Source of the DNA: Pseudoxanthomonas mexicana | Lineage (GTDB): Bacteria; Pseudomonadota; Gammaproteobacteria; Xanthomonadales; Xanthomonadaceae | Length of the DNA: 19,413 nucleotides | Assembly: GCF_001556105.1 (NCBI RefSeq) | Contig: NZ_LSIF01000057.1 | Span: 1-19,413, forward strand | Direction of reading: 5' to 3' | Shown here: positions 1 through 7,723 of the stretch, in pieces | Position numbering within the stretch: the stretch's first letter is position 1 | Layout: each line of letters opens with the position of its first letter | Translations under genes and position numbers: made by a program | The notes under the pieces: generated by a model | Told to the model about the DNA's origin: nothing | What the model saw: the letters and a program-made list of their open reading frames with translations, nothing else | Databases searched by the model: none

Positions 1-213
1 CTGGGTGCGGTGCAGAACCGCTTCACCTCGGTGGTCGCCAACCTGCAGACCAGCTCGGAGAACCTGGCCGCCTCGCGCAGCCGCATCCGCGATACCGACT
101 TCGCCAAGGAAACCGCCGAACTGACCCGCACCCAGATCCTGCAGCAGGCCGGTACGGCCATGCTGGCCCAGGCCAACCAGGTGCCGCAGAACGTGATGTC
201 GCTGCTCCGCTAA
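1..213 (+). CDS. fliC: Flagellin, C-terminal end (gene starts left of window)
   Basis: Only the last 70 codons are present; the frame is open from base 1 and ends at TAA 211-213. The visible part is the conserved C-terminal D0/D1 helix of bacterial flagellin: the segment [17 protein letters not shown], then [16 protein letters not shown] and the ending [10 protein letters not shown]. In the family this helix packs in the filament core, is bound by the chaperone FliS during export and carries polymerisation contacts. A strong intrinsic terminator follows at 286-323, so the flagellin message probably ends there and is separate from fliD. Promoter and N-terminus are outside the window, so it is unknown whether this is the only flagellin copy. 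Family assignment is very secure; the symbol is by convention. Confidence 0.96.
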   Translation: MGAVQNRFTSVVANLQTSSENLAASRSRIRDTDFAKETAELTRTQILQQAGTAMLAQANQVPQNVMSLLR

Positions 214-285
214 GCGCGGCATGCCGCTCCGTCCTCGCCAAGTTCCCTGTCGTCACGGACGGATTCGTCTCCCTCCGTTTGGCAG

Positions 286-323
286 TACCCCAGCCCCTGC
301 CGGCAACGGCGGGGGTATTTTTT
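286..323 (+). terminator. Rho-independent terminator after flagellin gene
   Basis: TACCCC (286-291) pairs with GGGGTA (312-317). After one A-G mismatch the stem continues with GCC (293-295) against GGC (308-310). Six T follow directly (318-323). It lies 73 bases after the flagellin stop and before the fliD promoters, as expected for an abundant monocistronic flagellin mRNA. Confidence 0.88.
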
Positions 324-353
324 GCCTCGCCGCCGGATCACGGCCGCGGGCGC

Positions 354-369
354 TGGCACAAACCCTGCA
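354..369 (+). promoter_or_regulatory. Sigma-54 (-24/-12) promoter for fliD operon
   Basis: TGGCACA-AACC-CTGCA matches the sigma-54 consensus TGGCACG-N4-TTGCA, with the GG (355-356) and GC (367-368) dinucleotides at the required spacing. Transcription would start near 380, giving a leader of about 180 bases before fliD. rpoN2 and fleQ, which would read it, are in the same window. Confidence 0.8.
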
Positions 370-441
370 TGCCCTCTTGCGCCTGCATTTCTTACCAGCA
401 CGCCGGACCCACGGCGGCGGTGGGAGACGGAGAAATGCGGC

Positions 442-468
442 TAAAGAACGGCTCACCCGAGCCGTTAT
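442..468 (+). promoter_or_regulatory. Sigma-28 (FliA) promoter for fliD operon
   Basis: TAAA (442-445), a 15-base spacer and GCCGTTAT (461-468) match the flagellar sigma-28 consensus TAAA-N15-GCCGATAA in -35, spacing and six of eight -10 bases. The predicted start is near 475. A perfect 8-bp inverted repeat (447-454 with 459-466) runs from the base after next to the -35 into the -10. A late sigma-28 promoter suits a filament-cap gene. Confidence 0.72.
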
Positions 469-479
469 TGGTACTGCAT

Positions 480-540
480 GGGCGGGTCCCCTTCCTGATG
501 GGATGGCGGCCCGCCCGGCCTCCCTTTTTTGCGGAAAGGG
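480..540 (+). promoter_or_regulatory. Possible attenuator-like leader of fliD
   Basis: Three pairings compete. GGGCGGG (480-486) can pair with CCCGCCC (510-516). GGGA plus GGC (500-503, 505-507, one bulged T) can pair with GCC plus TCCC (518-524) directly before T6 (525-530), which looks like an intrinsic terminator. CCCTTT (522-527) can pair with AAAGGG (535-540), which would break the terminator. All lie downstream of both promoters and upstream of the fliD start. The complementarity is seen; any switching role is inferred. Confidence 0.4.
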
Positions 541-559
541 CCAGACAGGAGACAAGGCG

Positions 560-1924
560 ATGGCAGATTATTCATTGGGTTACGGCGGCGTCGGTTCCGG
601 GATGAACATCACCGGCATGGTCGAGCAGCTGGTCGCGGCCGATCGCAAGCCCGCCGACAACCGCCTGAACCGCATCGAGAGCCAGGCCAAGTTCAAACTG
701 TCGGCCATTGGCACGGTCAGCTCTGCCTTCAGCACGCTGGATACGGCACTCAAGGCGCTGAAGGCGCCTACCGCCTTCGACGTGCGCACGGTCAAGTCCG
801 GCACCGACACCGTCGCCGGCGCCAGCGTCTCCAATGGCACCCCCAACGGCATCTACAACGTGGAGGTGGTCGATCTGGCCACCGCCAACAAATGGATCAC
901 CAACACACCGGTGGCCACCACCCAGGCCTTCGGTGCCGGTCAATTGACGCTGACCGTCGGTGGCGAATCGCTCGCCATCGACATCGCCGAGGGCGCGACG
1001 CTGCAGGATGTGCGCAGTGCCATCAACGACGTCGCGCGCAGCAAGGGCGTGCAGGCCAGCGTGCTGACCTCCAACGACGGCCAGTACCTGTCGCTGTCGT
1101 CGGACAAGACGGGTGCCGCCAACGGCATCACCCTCGCCTTCGCCTCCGGCGGCAGCGACCTGCAATCGCTCGCCAGCAGCCTGCAGGAGCGCGTGCCGGC
1201 CGCCGACGCCAAGGTCGTCATCGACGGGCTGACGGTCACCGCCACTACCAACAAGATCACCGAAGCCGTGCCTGGCCTGACCCTGGACCTGAAGACCAAG
1301 GGCACCAGCACGGTCACCGTGTCCACCGACACCGGCGCCGCCAGCAAGCTGATCCAGGACTTCGTGACGGCGTACAACGCCGCCATCACCTCGATCAATG
1401 CCAGCACCAAGTACAACGCCGAGAATAACGAGCCTTCCGCCCTCACCGGCGACGCGCAGATGCGCAGCGCGTCAGGCCAGTTGCGCAACCTGATGGGCGA
1501 CCTGCTCGGGGGGCTGGCCGCACAGGGTCTGGACGCCAAGACACTCGGCCTGCAGACAAAGGGCTATCCGACCTCGGACGGCACGCTGGTGTTCGACAGC
1601 AGCAAGTTCACGACGGCGTTGAACGCGGATCCGGAGAAGATCCGCACCGCGCTCACCGGCGACACGGCGTTTGCCGGCAGGCTGCAGAAGGCCGTCAGCA
1701 GCTATGTCGGCAGCGAGGGCGCGTTCACCCTGCGCACCAACGGACTGAACGCGCAGATCAAGGATGTGGCCACCCAGCGCACGGCGCTCGATGCCCGCAT
1801 GGATGCCGTCGGCAACCGCTACAAGGCGCAGTTCGTCGCGATGGATGCCTTGGTCGGCCAGATGAGCACCACCAGCAGTTACCTGTCCCAGCAACTGGCC
1901 GCACTCGCCAACCAGTCCGGATAA
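560..1924 (+). CDS. fliD: Flagellar filament cap protein FliD (HAP2)
   Basis: FliD forms the cap at the tip of the growing filament and helps exported flagellin subunits fold and insert. The 454-residue protein has the family layout: an N-terminal FliD domain (about residues 8-108, beginning with a Gly-rich stretch and NITGMVEQLVAADRKP), a middle region with a flagellin IN-type segment, and a C-terminal FliD domain (about 210-440) ending in a coiled coil with MDALVGQMSTTSSYLSQQL, typical of the family's end. The ATG at 560 was chosen because the match starts there and AGGAGA (547-552) sits 7 bases upstream; the frame is open further 5' without similarity. It is the first gene of a fliD-fliS-fliT-like-PilZ operon with both sigma-54 and sigma-28 promoters. 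The central, surface-exposed region usually varies between species. Confidence 0.97.
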   Translation: MADYSLGYGGVGSGMNITGMVEQLVAADRKPADNRLNRIESQAKFKLSAIGTVSSAFSTLDTALKALKAPTAFDVRTVKSGTDTVAGASVSNGTPNGIYNVEVVDLATANKWITNTPVATTQAFGAGQLTLTVGGESLAIDIAEGATLQDVRSAINDVARSKGVQASVLTSNDGQYLSLSSDKTGAANGITLAFASGGSDLQSLASSLQERVPAADAKVVIDGLTVTATTNKITEAVPGLTLDLKTKGTSTVTVSTDTGAASKLIQDFVTAYNAAITSINASTKYNAENNEPSALTGDAQMRSASGQLRNLMGDLLGGLAAQGLDAKTLGLQTKGYPTSDGTLVFDSSKFTTALNADPEKIRTALTGDTAFAGRLQKAVSSYVGSEGAFTLRTNGLNAQIKDVATQRTALDARMDAVGNRYKAQFVAMDALVGQMSTTSSYLSQQLAALANQSG

Positions 1925-1973
1925 CACGGTGGGTCCGTGGCGCACTCCGCACCGGCCCCCAGGAGAAAATGGA

Positions 1974-2390
1974 ATGTCACTTCAGTCCTATGCCGCGCAG
2001 TACCGCAACACCGGCCTCAGCAGCGCCGTGATGGAAGCGGATCCGCACCGCCTGGTCGCCCTGCTGCTGTCCGGCGCCTGCGAGCGCCTGCGCCTGGCGG
2101 AAGCCTGCGTGGTGCGCGGCGACCTGGCACGCAAGGGCAAGGCGATCGGCGAAGTCAGCGCCATCATCGGCCACCTCAACGGCTCGCTCGACCACGAGGC
2201 CGGCGGCGAGATCGCCAGCAGCCTGTCGGCGCTGTACGACTACATGCAGACGCGGCTGATCGAGGCCAACCTGCACAACGACCCCGCCGCCCTGCGCGAA
2301 TCGCTGGAGCTGCTCGGCGAGATCGAATCGGCGTGGAATGCCATTCCCAGCGAGCAACGCCAGGTTCCGGCGATGGCCGTGGCGCAATGA
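1974..2390 (+). CDS. fliS: Flagellin export chaperone FliS
   Basis: FliS is a small cytosolic helical-bundle chaperone that binds the flagellin C-terminus, prevents early polymerisation and delivers flagellin to the FlhA export gate. The 138-residue product has the family signatures: an N-terminal YAAQYRNTGL, then DPHRLVALLLSGACERL (about residues 23-39), and SALYDYMQTRLIEANLHND in the second half. It is slightly longer than the usual 120-135 residues because of a C-terminal tail. The ATG at 1974 is preceded by AGGAGAAA (1961-1968); an upstream in-frame GTG at 1929 lacks such a site and adds residues without similarity. The stop overlaps the next start as ATGA (2387-2390), indicating translational coupling. 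Confidence 0.95.
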   Translation: MSLQSYAAQYRNTGLSSAVMEADPHRLVALLLSGACERLRLAEACVVRGDLARKGKAIGEVSAIIGHLNGSLDHEAGGEIASSLSALYDYMQTRLIEANLHNDPAALRESLELLGEIESAWNAIPSEQRQVPAMAVAQ

Positions 2391-2692
2391 GCACGGCGCC
2401 GGCCCTCGACGACCTGTTCGCCCAGCTGGACGGCATGCGCGATGCGCTGCATGCCGGTGAGTTGGAAGACGTGGAGCGCCTGCTGAATCGCCACGACCAT
2501 GACGTGCGTGCCTTCCTGCACGCGGAGGGCGGCAAGGCCGCCGGCTACGATGCACTGGCGCTGCTGCTGCGCGTCCAGCTTGAGCTCCAGCGGACCATGC
2601 AGGACGCACGGGAACAGGCCCGCGTCCGCATGCATGCCACCCAGCGCGCGGACCGCGCTGCACGCGCCTACCTGTCCGTCGTCGAGGGGTAA
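2387..2692 (+). CDS. Small helical FliT-like protein
   Basis: A 101-residue, charged, probably all-helical protein. It has no signal peptide, membrane segment or cysteine. Its N-terminal half (LDDLFAQLDGMRDALHAGELEDVERLLNR in outline) resembles FliT-type proteins, in which a helix is followed by an Ala-Gly turn and a leucine-rich 'LL-x-R' segment; the end is a helical arm rich in Arg and Ala. FliT is the export chaperone for FliD and usually follows fliS, as here. Evidence is position, size and helical pattern, not a decisive motif, so no symbol is given. The start overlaps the fliS stop (ATGA) and the next start lies 3 bases after its stop, so it is translated as part of the operon. It could instead be a lineage-specific flagellar protein. 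Confidence 0.72.
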   Translation: MSTAPALDDLFAQLDGMRDALHAGELEDVERLLNRHDHDVRAFLHAEGGKAAGYDALALLLRVQLELQRTMQDAREQARVRMHATQRADRAARAYLSVVEG

Positions 2693-2695
2693 CCC

Positions 2696-3283
2696 ATGAG
2701 CACGATCGTCCTGGTGGAGCATCCGGCCGAGCACGCCCTGTTCGATGGTGCGCTCACCTGCGACGTGGTGCTGCCGGCGCGTTTCGACCCCGGACAGCGC
2801 GCGGTGATGCAGGCGCCCTCGGAAGCCCTGTTGAAAGGCCTGGCCATCGCCGAAGACGTACGCGGCGACGATCCGGAGGAGCGCAAGGAAGCCACCCCGT
2901 CGCAGCAGCGCATCGAAGCGAAGCTCGACCTGGTGCTGTCGCTGTTGGGTCGTCTGGCCCGTCGGCACGAAGATGCCCTGCCCGTCACCGCATTGCGCTG
3001 GTCGCATCGCGGGCTGCGGCTTGATGCGGTGTCGGCGACGGCGATTGCAGCGGGTACGTCCGGCATCGTGACGCTCCAGCCCGCGACTTGGCTGAGCGAC
3101 CAGATCGAGTTGCCCGCGACCGTCCTGGACCATGTGCAGGGCTCGCAGGGCCTGCACCATCTGTGGTTGCAGTTCGAAGGCCTGAATGCCGGTCTTGCAG
3201 AAGCGATGGATCGCCACCTGTTCCGCCTGCATCGACGCCAGGTCGCTGAAGCGCGTCAGATGCAACACACCACCCGCACGTAA
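2696..3283 (+). CDS. Divergent PilZ-type domain protein of the flagellar operon
   Basis: A 195-residue soluble protein. An N-terminal segment (about 1-65) leads to an amphipathic helix (about 72-91, RIEAKLDLVLSLLGRLARR) and then a beta-rich stretch with SHRGLRL (103-109) and a C-terminal helix ending HLFRLHRRQVAEAR. This order, and the place right after fliS, matches PilZ-family proteins found in xanthomonad flagellar clusters, some of which affect motility. PilZ domains usually bind c-di-GMP through an RxxxR motif and a D/NxSxxG motif. Here SxxG is visible (S103, G106), but the expected Asp/Asn two places earlier is R101 and no clear RxxxR precedes it, so ligand binding is doubtful. GAGGGG at 2684-2689, inside the previous gene's end, serves as ribosome binding site. 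The PilZ call is probable; function is inferred. Confidence 0.75.
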   Translation: MSTIVLVEHPAEHALFDGALTCDVVLPARFDPGQRAVMQAPSEALLKGLAIAEDVRGDDPEERKEATPSQQRIEAKLDLVLSLLGRLARRHEDALPVTALRWSHRGLRLDAVSATAIAAGTSGIVTLQPATWLSDQIELPATVLDHVQGSQGLHHLWLQFEGLNAGLAEAMDRHLFRLHRRQVAEARQMQHTTRT

Positions 3284-3388
3284 ACGTGTTTCGCGCAGAG
3301 ACCCCCGCATCCACCACATGTCTCGAGCGGACATCACACGTGCATCTTGCGTATTTCGTGGTTTTCAGCGGGCGAACCCGCCATCAAC

Positions 3389-3470
3389 TGTGATCCATGT
3401 CGGGGTTTCACATCACCGTCGCGTTTGTGAATTGGCGATATCGCCGCGCGCGGCTATCGTGAGTCGACTC
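3389..3470 (+). promoter_or_regulatory. Putative promoter region with dyads before the response regulator gene
   Basis: TTGGCG (3432-3437), a 17-base spacer and TATCGT (3455-3460) fit a weak sigma-70 promoter (4 of 6 matches in each box) with a start near 3467. The perfect palindrome GGCGATATCGCC (3434-3445) overlaps the -35 and GAGTCGACTC (3461-3470) overlaps the predicted start. Three TGTGA-type half sites in alternating direction (3389-3394, 3407-3412, 3426-3431) lie just upstream. The repeats are seen; their role is inferred. Confidence 0.4.
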
Positions 3471-3498
3471 GTTACCGCTACAAGAATCGGTTTATCCC

Positions 3499-4131
3499 GT
3501 GCGTGTACTCATCGTCGACGACCACACCCTGGTCCGCGCCGGCATCGGACGCCTGCTGCAGGCGCTGCCCGATGTCGATGTCGTGGCCGAAGCCTGCAAT
3601 GCGCAGCAGGCACTGGACATGGCCGCGATCCATCGTCCCGACCTGATCCTGCTCGATCTGTCGCTGCCCGACCGCAGCGGCCTGGATCTGTTGCCGCTGC
3701 TGCGCGATTCGCTGCCGCAGACGCGCGTGGTGATGATGTCGATGCACAACGACCCCACCCAGGTGCGCGTGGCACTCGATCGCGGCTGCGCGGGCTTCGT
3801 GGTGAAGGAAGCCGCGCCGATGGAACTGGAGCTGGCCCTGCGCGCCGCCGCCAGTGGCCAGGTGTTCCTGAGCCCGCAGGTCTCCTCGAAAATGCTGGCG
3901 CCGCTGCTCAATCCGCAGCGTCCCACCGGCATCGCCGCATTGTCGCCGCGCCAGCGCGAAATCCTGCGCCAACTGGGCAGTGGCATGAGCAGCAAGGAAA
4001 TCGCCGCGCAGCTCGGCATCAGCGTCAAGACGGTGGAAACGCATCGTGCACGCATGATGGAGTCGCTGGGCTGCCGCCGCGCCAACGATCTGCTGCTGCT
4101 CGCCGCACGCCACCAGAACGAACTGGCCTGA
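3499..4131 (+). CDS. NarL/FixJ-family response regulator (REC plus LuxR-type HTH)
   Basis: A 210-residue DNA-binding response regulator. The receiver domain (1 to about 118) has the acidic pair D7-D8, phosphoacceptor D53 in LILLDLSLPD, switch residue S81 and conserved K103, so it should be phosphorylatable. A LuxR/GerE-type helix-turn-helix occupies about 148-195 (LSPRQREILRQL, then SSKEIAAQLGISVKTVETHR). No histidine kinase is encoded in the window, so its partner must lie elsewhere. The GTG start at 3499 is used because MRVLIVDD is the normal beginning of a receiver domain; no strong ribosome binding site precedes it. It sits alone between the fliD operon and rpoN2, with its own upstream region and a terminator-like hairpin after it. 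Location suggests flagellar or surface-behaviour control, but no target can be read from the sequence. Confidence 0.93.
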   Translation: MRVLIVDDHTLVRAGIGRLLQALPDVDVVAEACNAQQALDMAAIHRPDLILLDLSLPDRSGLDLLPLLRDSLPQTRVVMMSMHNDPTQVRVALDRGCAGFVVKEAAPMELELALRAAASGQVFLSPQVSSKMLAPLLNPQRPTGIAALSPRQREILRQLGSGMSSKEIAAQLGISVKTVETHRARMMESLGCRRANDLLLLAARHQNELA

Positions 4132-4252
4132 GCCTTGCAGTAGCACCGGGGCGACGCCCTGTCCGTGACGGATTTCCGTGATTGCAGCGCCCCGCCGGGC
4201 ACCCATTCCCGCCATTGCACCGACGTCGTAGGGGAAACCCTGACGGCGCGTG

Positions 4253-4294
4253 GGGCGTGCCCGCAGCAGGACCAGAAACGCCCTGATTTTTTTT
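4253..4294 (+). terminator. Terminator-like hairpin with T8 tract upstream of rpoN2
   Basis: GGGCGT (4253-4258) can pair with ACGCCC (4278-4283), followed by GAT-type bases and eight T (4287-4294). It lies between the response regulator stop (4131) and rpoN2 (4370). The stem is short and the loop long (19 bases), so it may be a weak terminator, or the T tract may be part of a promoter for rpoN2. Confidence 0.45.
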
Positions 4295-4369
4295 CCGTCA
4301 CCCGCCCCGCAAAGTGTCAACACGATGTGAAGCCGACCTCGGCACGCCATCGAATCGGGGATCACGGGA

Positions 4370-5794
4370 ATGAAGACGGGACTTTCCACCCAGCTCGGGC
4401 AGCAACTCCACCTGACGCCGCAGTTGCTGCAGTCGATCCGGCTGCTGCAACTGGATGGCCTGCAGCTGGAAATGGAAGTGCGCCGCGCGCTGGACCTGAA
4501 TCCGCTGCTGGAAGTCGAGGAAGCCCACGACGCCGATCAGAGCGCCGAGATCGACGTACTGCCGGCGCAGGACGTCGCCACGCTGGAAACCGCCGCGTTC
4601 GATGAACTTCCGGAGTCGAGCCTGTGGGATGTCCCCGGTGCCGGCTGGCAGGACGGCGACGACGACCGCATGCAGCGCGTCGAAGCGGGCGAGTCCAGCG
4701 ATCCGCACGTGCGCGTGCTGGACCGCCTGGCCCTGGAACTGGACGACCGCGCGCTCGACGTGGTCGCCTTCTGGCTGGAACACACCAACGACGCCGGCTA
4801 CCTGGAACAGGCGCCCGACACCCTGGCGCTGCTGGCCTCGGCCCGCTTCGACCTGACCACCGACGCCGCGCTCGCCCTGCGCGAGCGCCTGCTGCGCGGC
4901 GAATTCCCGGGCCTGGCGGCCGCCGACGTGCGCGAATGCCTGCTGGTGCAGCTGGATTGCCTGCAGGGCCGCGTGCCGGGCCGCCATGTCGCCCGCCGCA
5001 TCATCGCCGACGGCATGGCGCTGCTGGCCGCCCACGAATACGACGCCCTCGCCCGCCTGCTGGACCTCGAGGCCGACCAGGTGATGGAAGGCGTCCGCCT
5101 GGTGCTGTCGCTGGATGCCCGCCCGGGGGCCTCGCTGGCCCCGGCCGCGACCGGCTACATCGTCCCCGACGTGGTCGCCTGGCACGCCGACTGCGCCTGG
5201 CGCGTGGCGCTGAACCCGGCCACCACCCCGCGTATCCGCGTCAATGCCATGCAGGAGCGTGCCCTCGACCAGGCCGGGCCGTCCGAAGGCGCCGGCAAGC
5301 TGCGCGAACTGCTGCAGGAAGCGCGCTGGCTGACCCGCGGCCTGTCCATCCGCTACGACACCCTGCTGCGCACCGCGCGCGCCATCGTCGAACGCCAGGC
5401 CGGTTTCCTCGCCCACGGCGACGAAGCGATGGCCCCGCTGACGCTGAAGGAAGTCGCCGACGCCATCGGCATGCACGAGTCCACCATCTCGCGCATCACC
5501 ACCGGCAAGTACATGCAGACCCCGCGCGGCACCTTCGAACTGAAGCATTTCTTCGCCGTACGGCTGGAAGGCGCCAATGTGTCCGGCCCGGCCGTGCGCG
5601 CCATGGTGCGCCGCCTGATCGACTCCGAACCGGCCGGCAAGCCGCTGGCCGACGAGGCCATCGCCGGCCTGCTGGCCCGCCAGGGCATCCATATCGCCCG
5701 CCGGACCGTGGCGAAGTACCGGGAACAGCTCGATATCGCTCCCGCCCGTGAACGCCGACGCGCTACCGTATCCGTCTTGGCCAAAGCCGGATAA
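4370..5794 (+). CDS. rpoN2: RNA polymerase sigma-54 factor (flagellar paralogue RpoN2)
   Basis: Sigma-54 directs RNA polymerase to -24/-12 promoters and needs an AAA+ activator. The 474-residue protein has the glutamine/leucine-rich activator-interacting region I at its start (LTPQLLQSIRLLQLDGLQL), an acidic region II (about 45-110), the core-binding region, a helix-turn-helix around 350-395 (LTLKEVADAIGMHESTISR, then KYMQTPRGTFELKHFF), and the RpoN box ARRTVAKYRE at 443-452, which recognises the -24 element. Xanthomonads carry two rpoN genes; the copy next to vemR and fleQ is called rpoN2 and is needed for flagellar gene expression. The ATG at 4370 fits the normal N-terminus (MKxGLSxQLGQQL). 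It is followed after 15 bases by vemR. Assignment as sigma-54 is certain; the numbering rests on context. Confidence 0.95.
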   Translation: MKTGLSTQLGQQLHLTPQLLQSIRLLQLDGLQLEMEVRRALDLNPLLEVEEAHDADQSAEIDVLPAQDVATLETAAFDELPESSLWDVPGAGWQDGDDDRMQRVEAGESSDPHVRVLDRLALELDDRALDVVAFWLEHTNDAGYLEQAPDTLALLASARFDLTTDAALALRERLLRGEFPGLAAADVRECLLVQLDCLQGRVPGRHVARRIIADGMALLAAHEYDALARLLDLEADQVMEGVRLVLSLDARPGASLAPAATGYIVPDVVAWHADCAWRVALNPATTPRIRVNAMQERALDQAGPSEGAGKLRELLQEARWLTRGLSIRYDTLLRTARAIVERQAGFLAHGDEAMAPLTLKEVADAIGMHESTISRITTGKYMQTPRGTFELKHFFAVRLEGANVSGPAVRAMVRRLIDSEPAGKPLADEAIAGLLARQGIHIARRTVAKYREQLDIAPARERRRATVSVLAKAG

Positions 5795-5809
5795 CGGAGC
5801 ACGACCGCA

Positions 5810-6182
5810 ATGAGCAAGATCACCGTACTGCTGGTGGACGACCACGAAGGTTTCATCAATGCCGCCCTGCGCCACCTGCGCAAGGTGGACTGGCTGGACA
5901 TCGTGGGCCGTGCCAGCAATGGCCTGGAAGCCATCGAGCGTTCCGAGACCCTGCGTCCGGACGTGGTGCTGATGGACCTGGCCATGCCGGAGATGGGCGG
6001 CCTGCAGGCCACCCGCCTGATCAAGACCCAGGACGCACCGCCCTTCATCGTGATCGCCAGCCACTTCGACGACGCCGAACACCGCGAACACGCGATGCGC
6101 GCCGGCGCCGACGACTTCGTCAGCAAGCTTTCCTACATCCAGGAAGTCTTGCCCATCCTCGAAAAATTCAAAGACCGCCGCC

Positions 6183-6190
<8 letters not shown>
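5810..6190 (+). CDS. vemR: Single-domain response regulator VemR
   Basis: A stand-alone receiver domain of 126 residues without output domain. The phosphorylation machinery is intact: acidic residues D10 and D11, phosphoacceptor D56 in VVLMDLAMPEMGG, switch residue S84 and lysine K106. Its place between rpoN2 and fleQ is the known position of VemR of Xanthomonas campestris, which affects motility, exopolysaccharide and virulence and works with the RpoN2/FleQ regulators. It probably acts by protein contact, since it cannot bind DNA itself. The start lies 15 bases after rpoN2 with CGGAGCACG (5793-5801 region) as ribosome binding site, and the end overlaps fleQ by 8 bases, so the three genes form one operon. 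No cognate kinase is present here. Confidence 0.92.
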
Positions 6191-7646
<1,456 letters not shown>

Positions 7647-7666
7647 CTGGCCACGGGCGCGGTTTC

Positions 7667-7682
7667 CGGCACGGGTCTTGCA
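7667..7682 (+). promoter_or_regulatory. Sigma-54 (-24/-12) promoter for fliE operon
   Basis: CGGCACG-GGTC-TTGCA differs from TGGCACG-N4-TTGCA only in the first base, with GG at 7668-7669 and GC at 7680-7681. The start is expected near 7693, about 31 bases before fliE. A perfect 7-bp inverted repeat, GTCTTGC (7675-7681) and GCAAGAC (7692-7698), covers the -12 box and the predicted start. Confidence 0.9.
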
Positions 7683-7723
7683 ACTGATCACGCAAGACAC
7701 TCCGACGACCGAAGCACCCGCCC

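Larger units (their letters stand above)
214..559 (+). other. 346-base regulatory gap between flagellin gene and fliD
   Basis: No gene is supported here. In order the gap holds the flagellin terminator (286-323), a sigma-54 promoter (354-369), a small hairpin CCCAC/GTGGG (408-412 with 420-424), a sigma-28 promoter (442-468) overlapped by a perfect 8-bp dyad, alternative hairpins ending in six T (480-530), and the fliD ribosome binding site AGGAGA at 547-552. An open frame runs through the gap in frame with fliD, but the protein match begins only at the ATG at 560. Confidence 0.75.

Noticed and set aside
390..520. A c-di-GMP (GEMM-type) riboswitch in the fliD leader
   Set aside because: The leader is rich in hairpins, but I could not find the conserved GEMM core or tetraloop-receptor bases, so no riboswitch class is claimed.
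221..559. N-terminal extension of the fliD frame back to 221
   Set aside because: The extension would cross the flagellin terminator and both promoters, and the protein similarity starts at the ATG at 560 with a good ribosome binding site.
3277..3291. CACGT-AA-ACGTG hairpin with TTT at the end of the PilZ-type gene as a terminator
   Set aside because: It has a 5-bp stem with a 2-base loop overlapping the stop codon and only three T; too weak to call.
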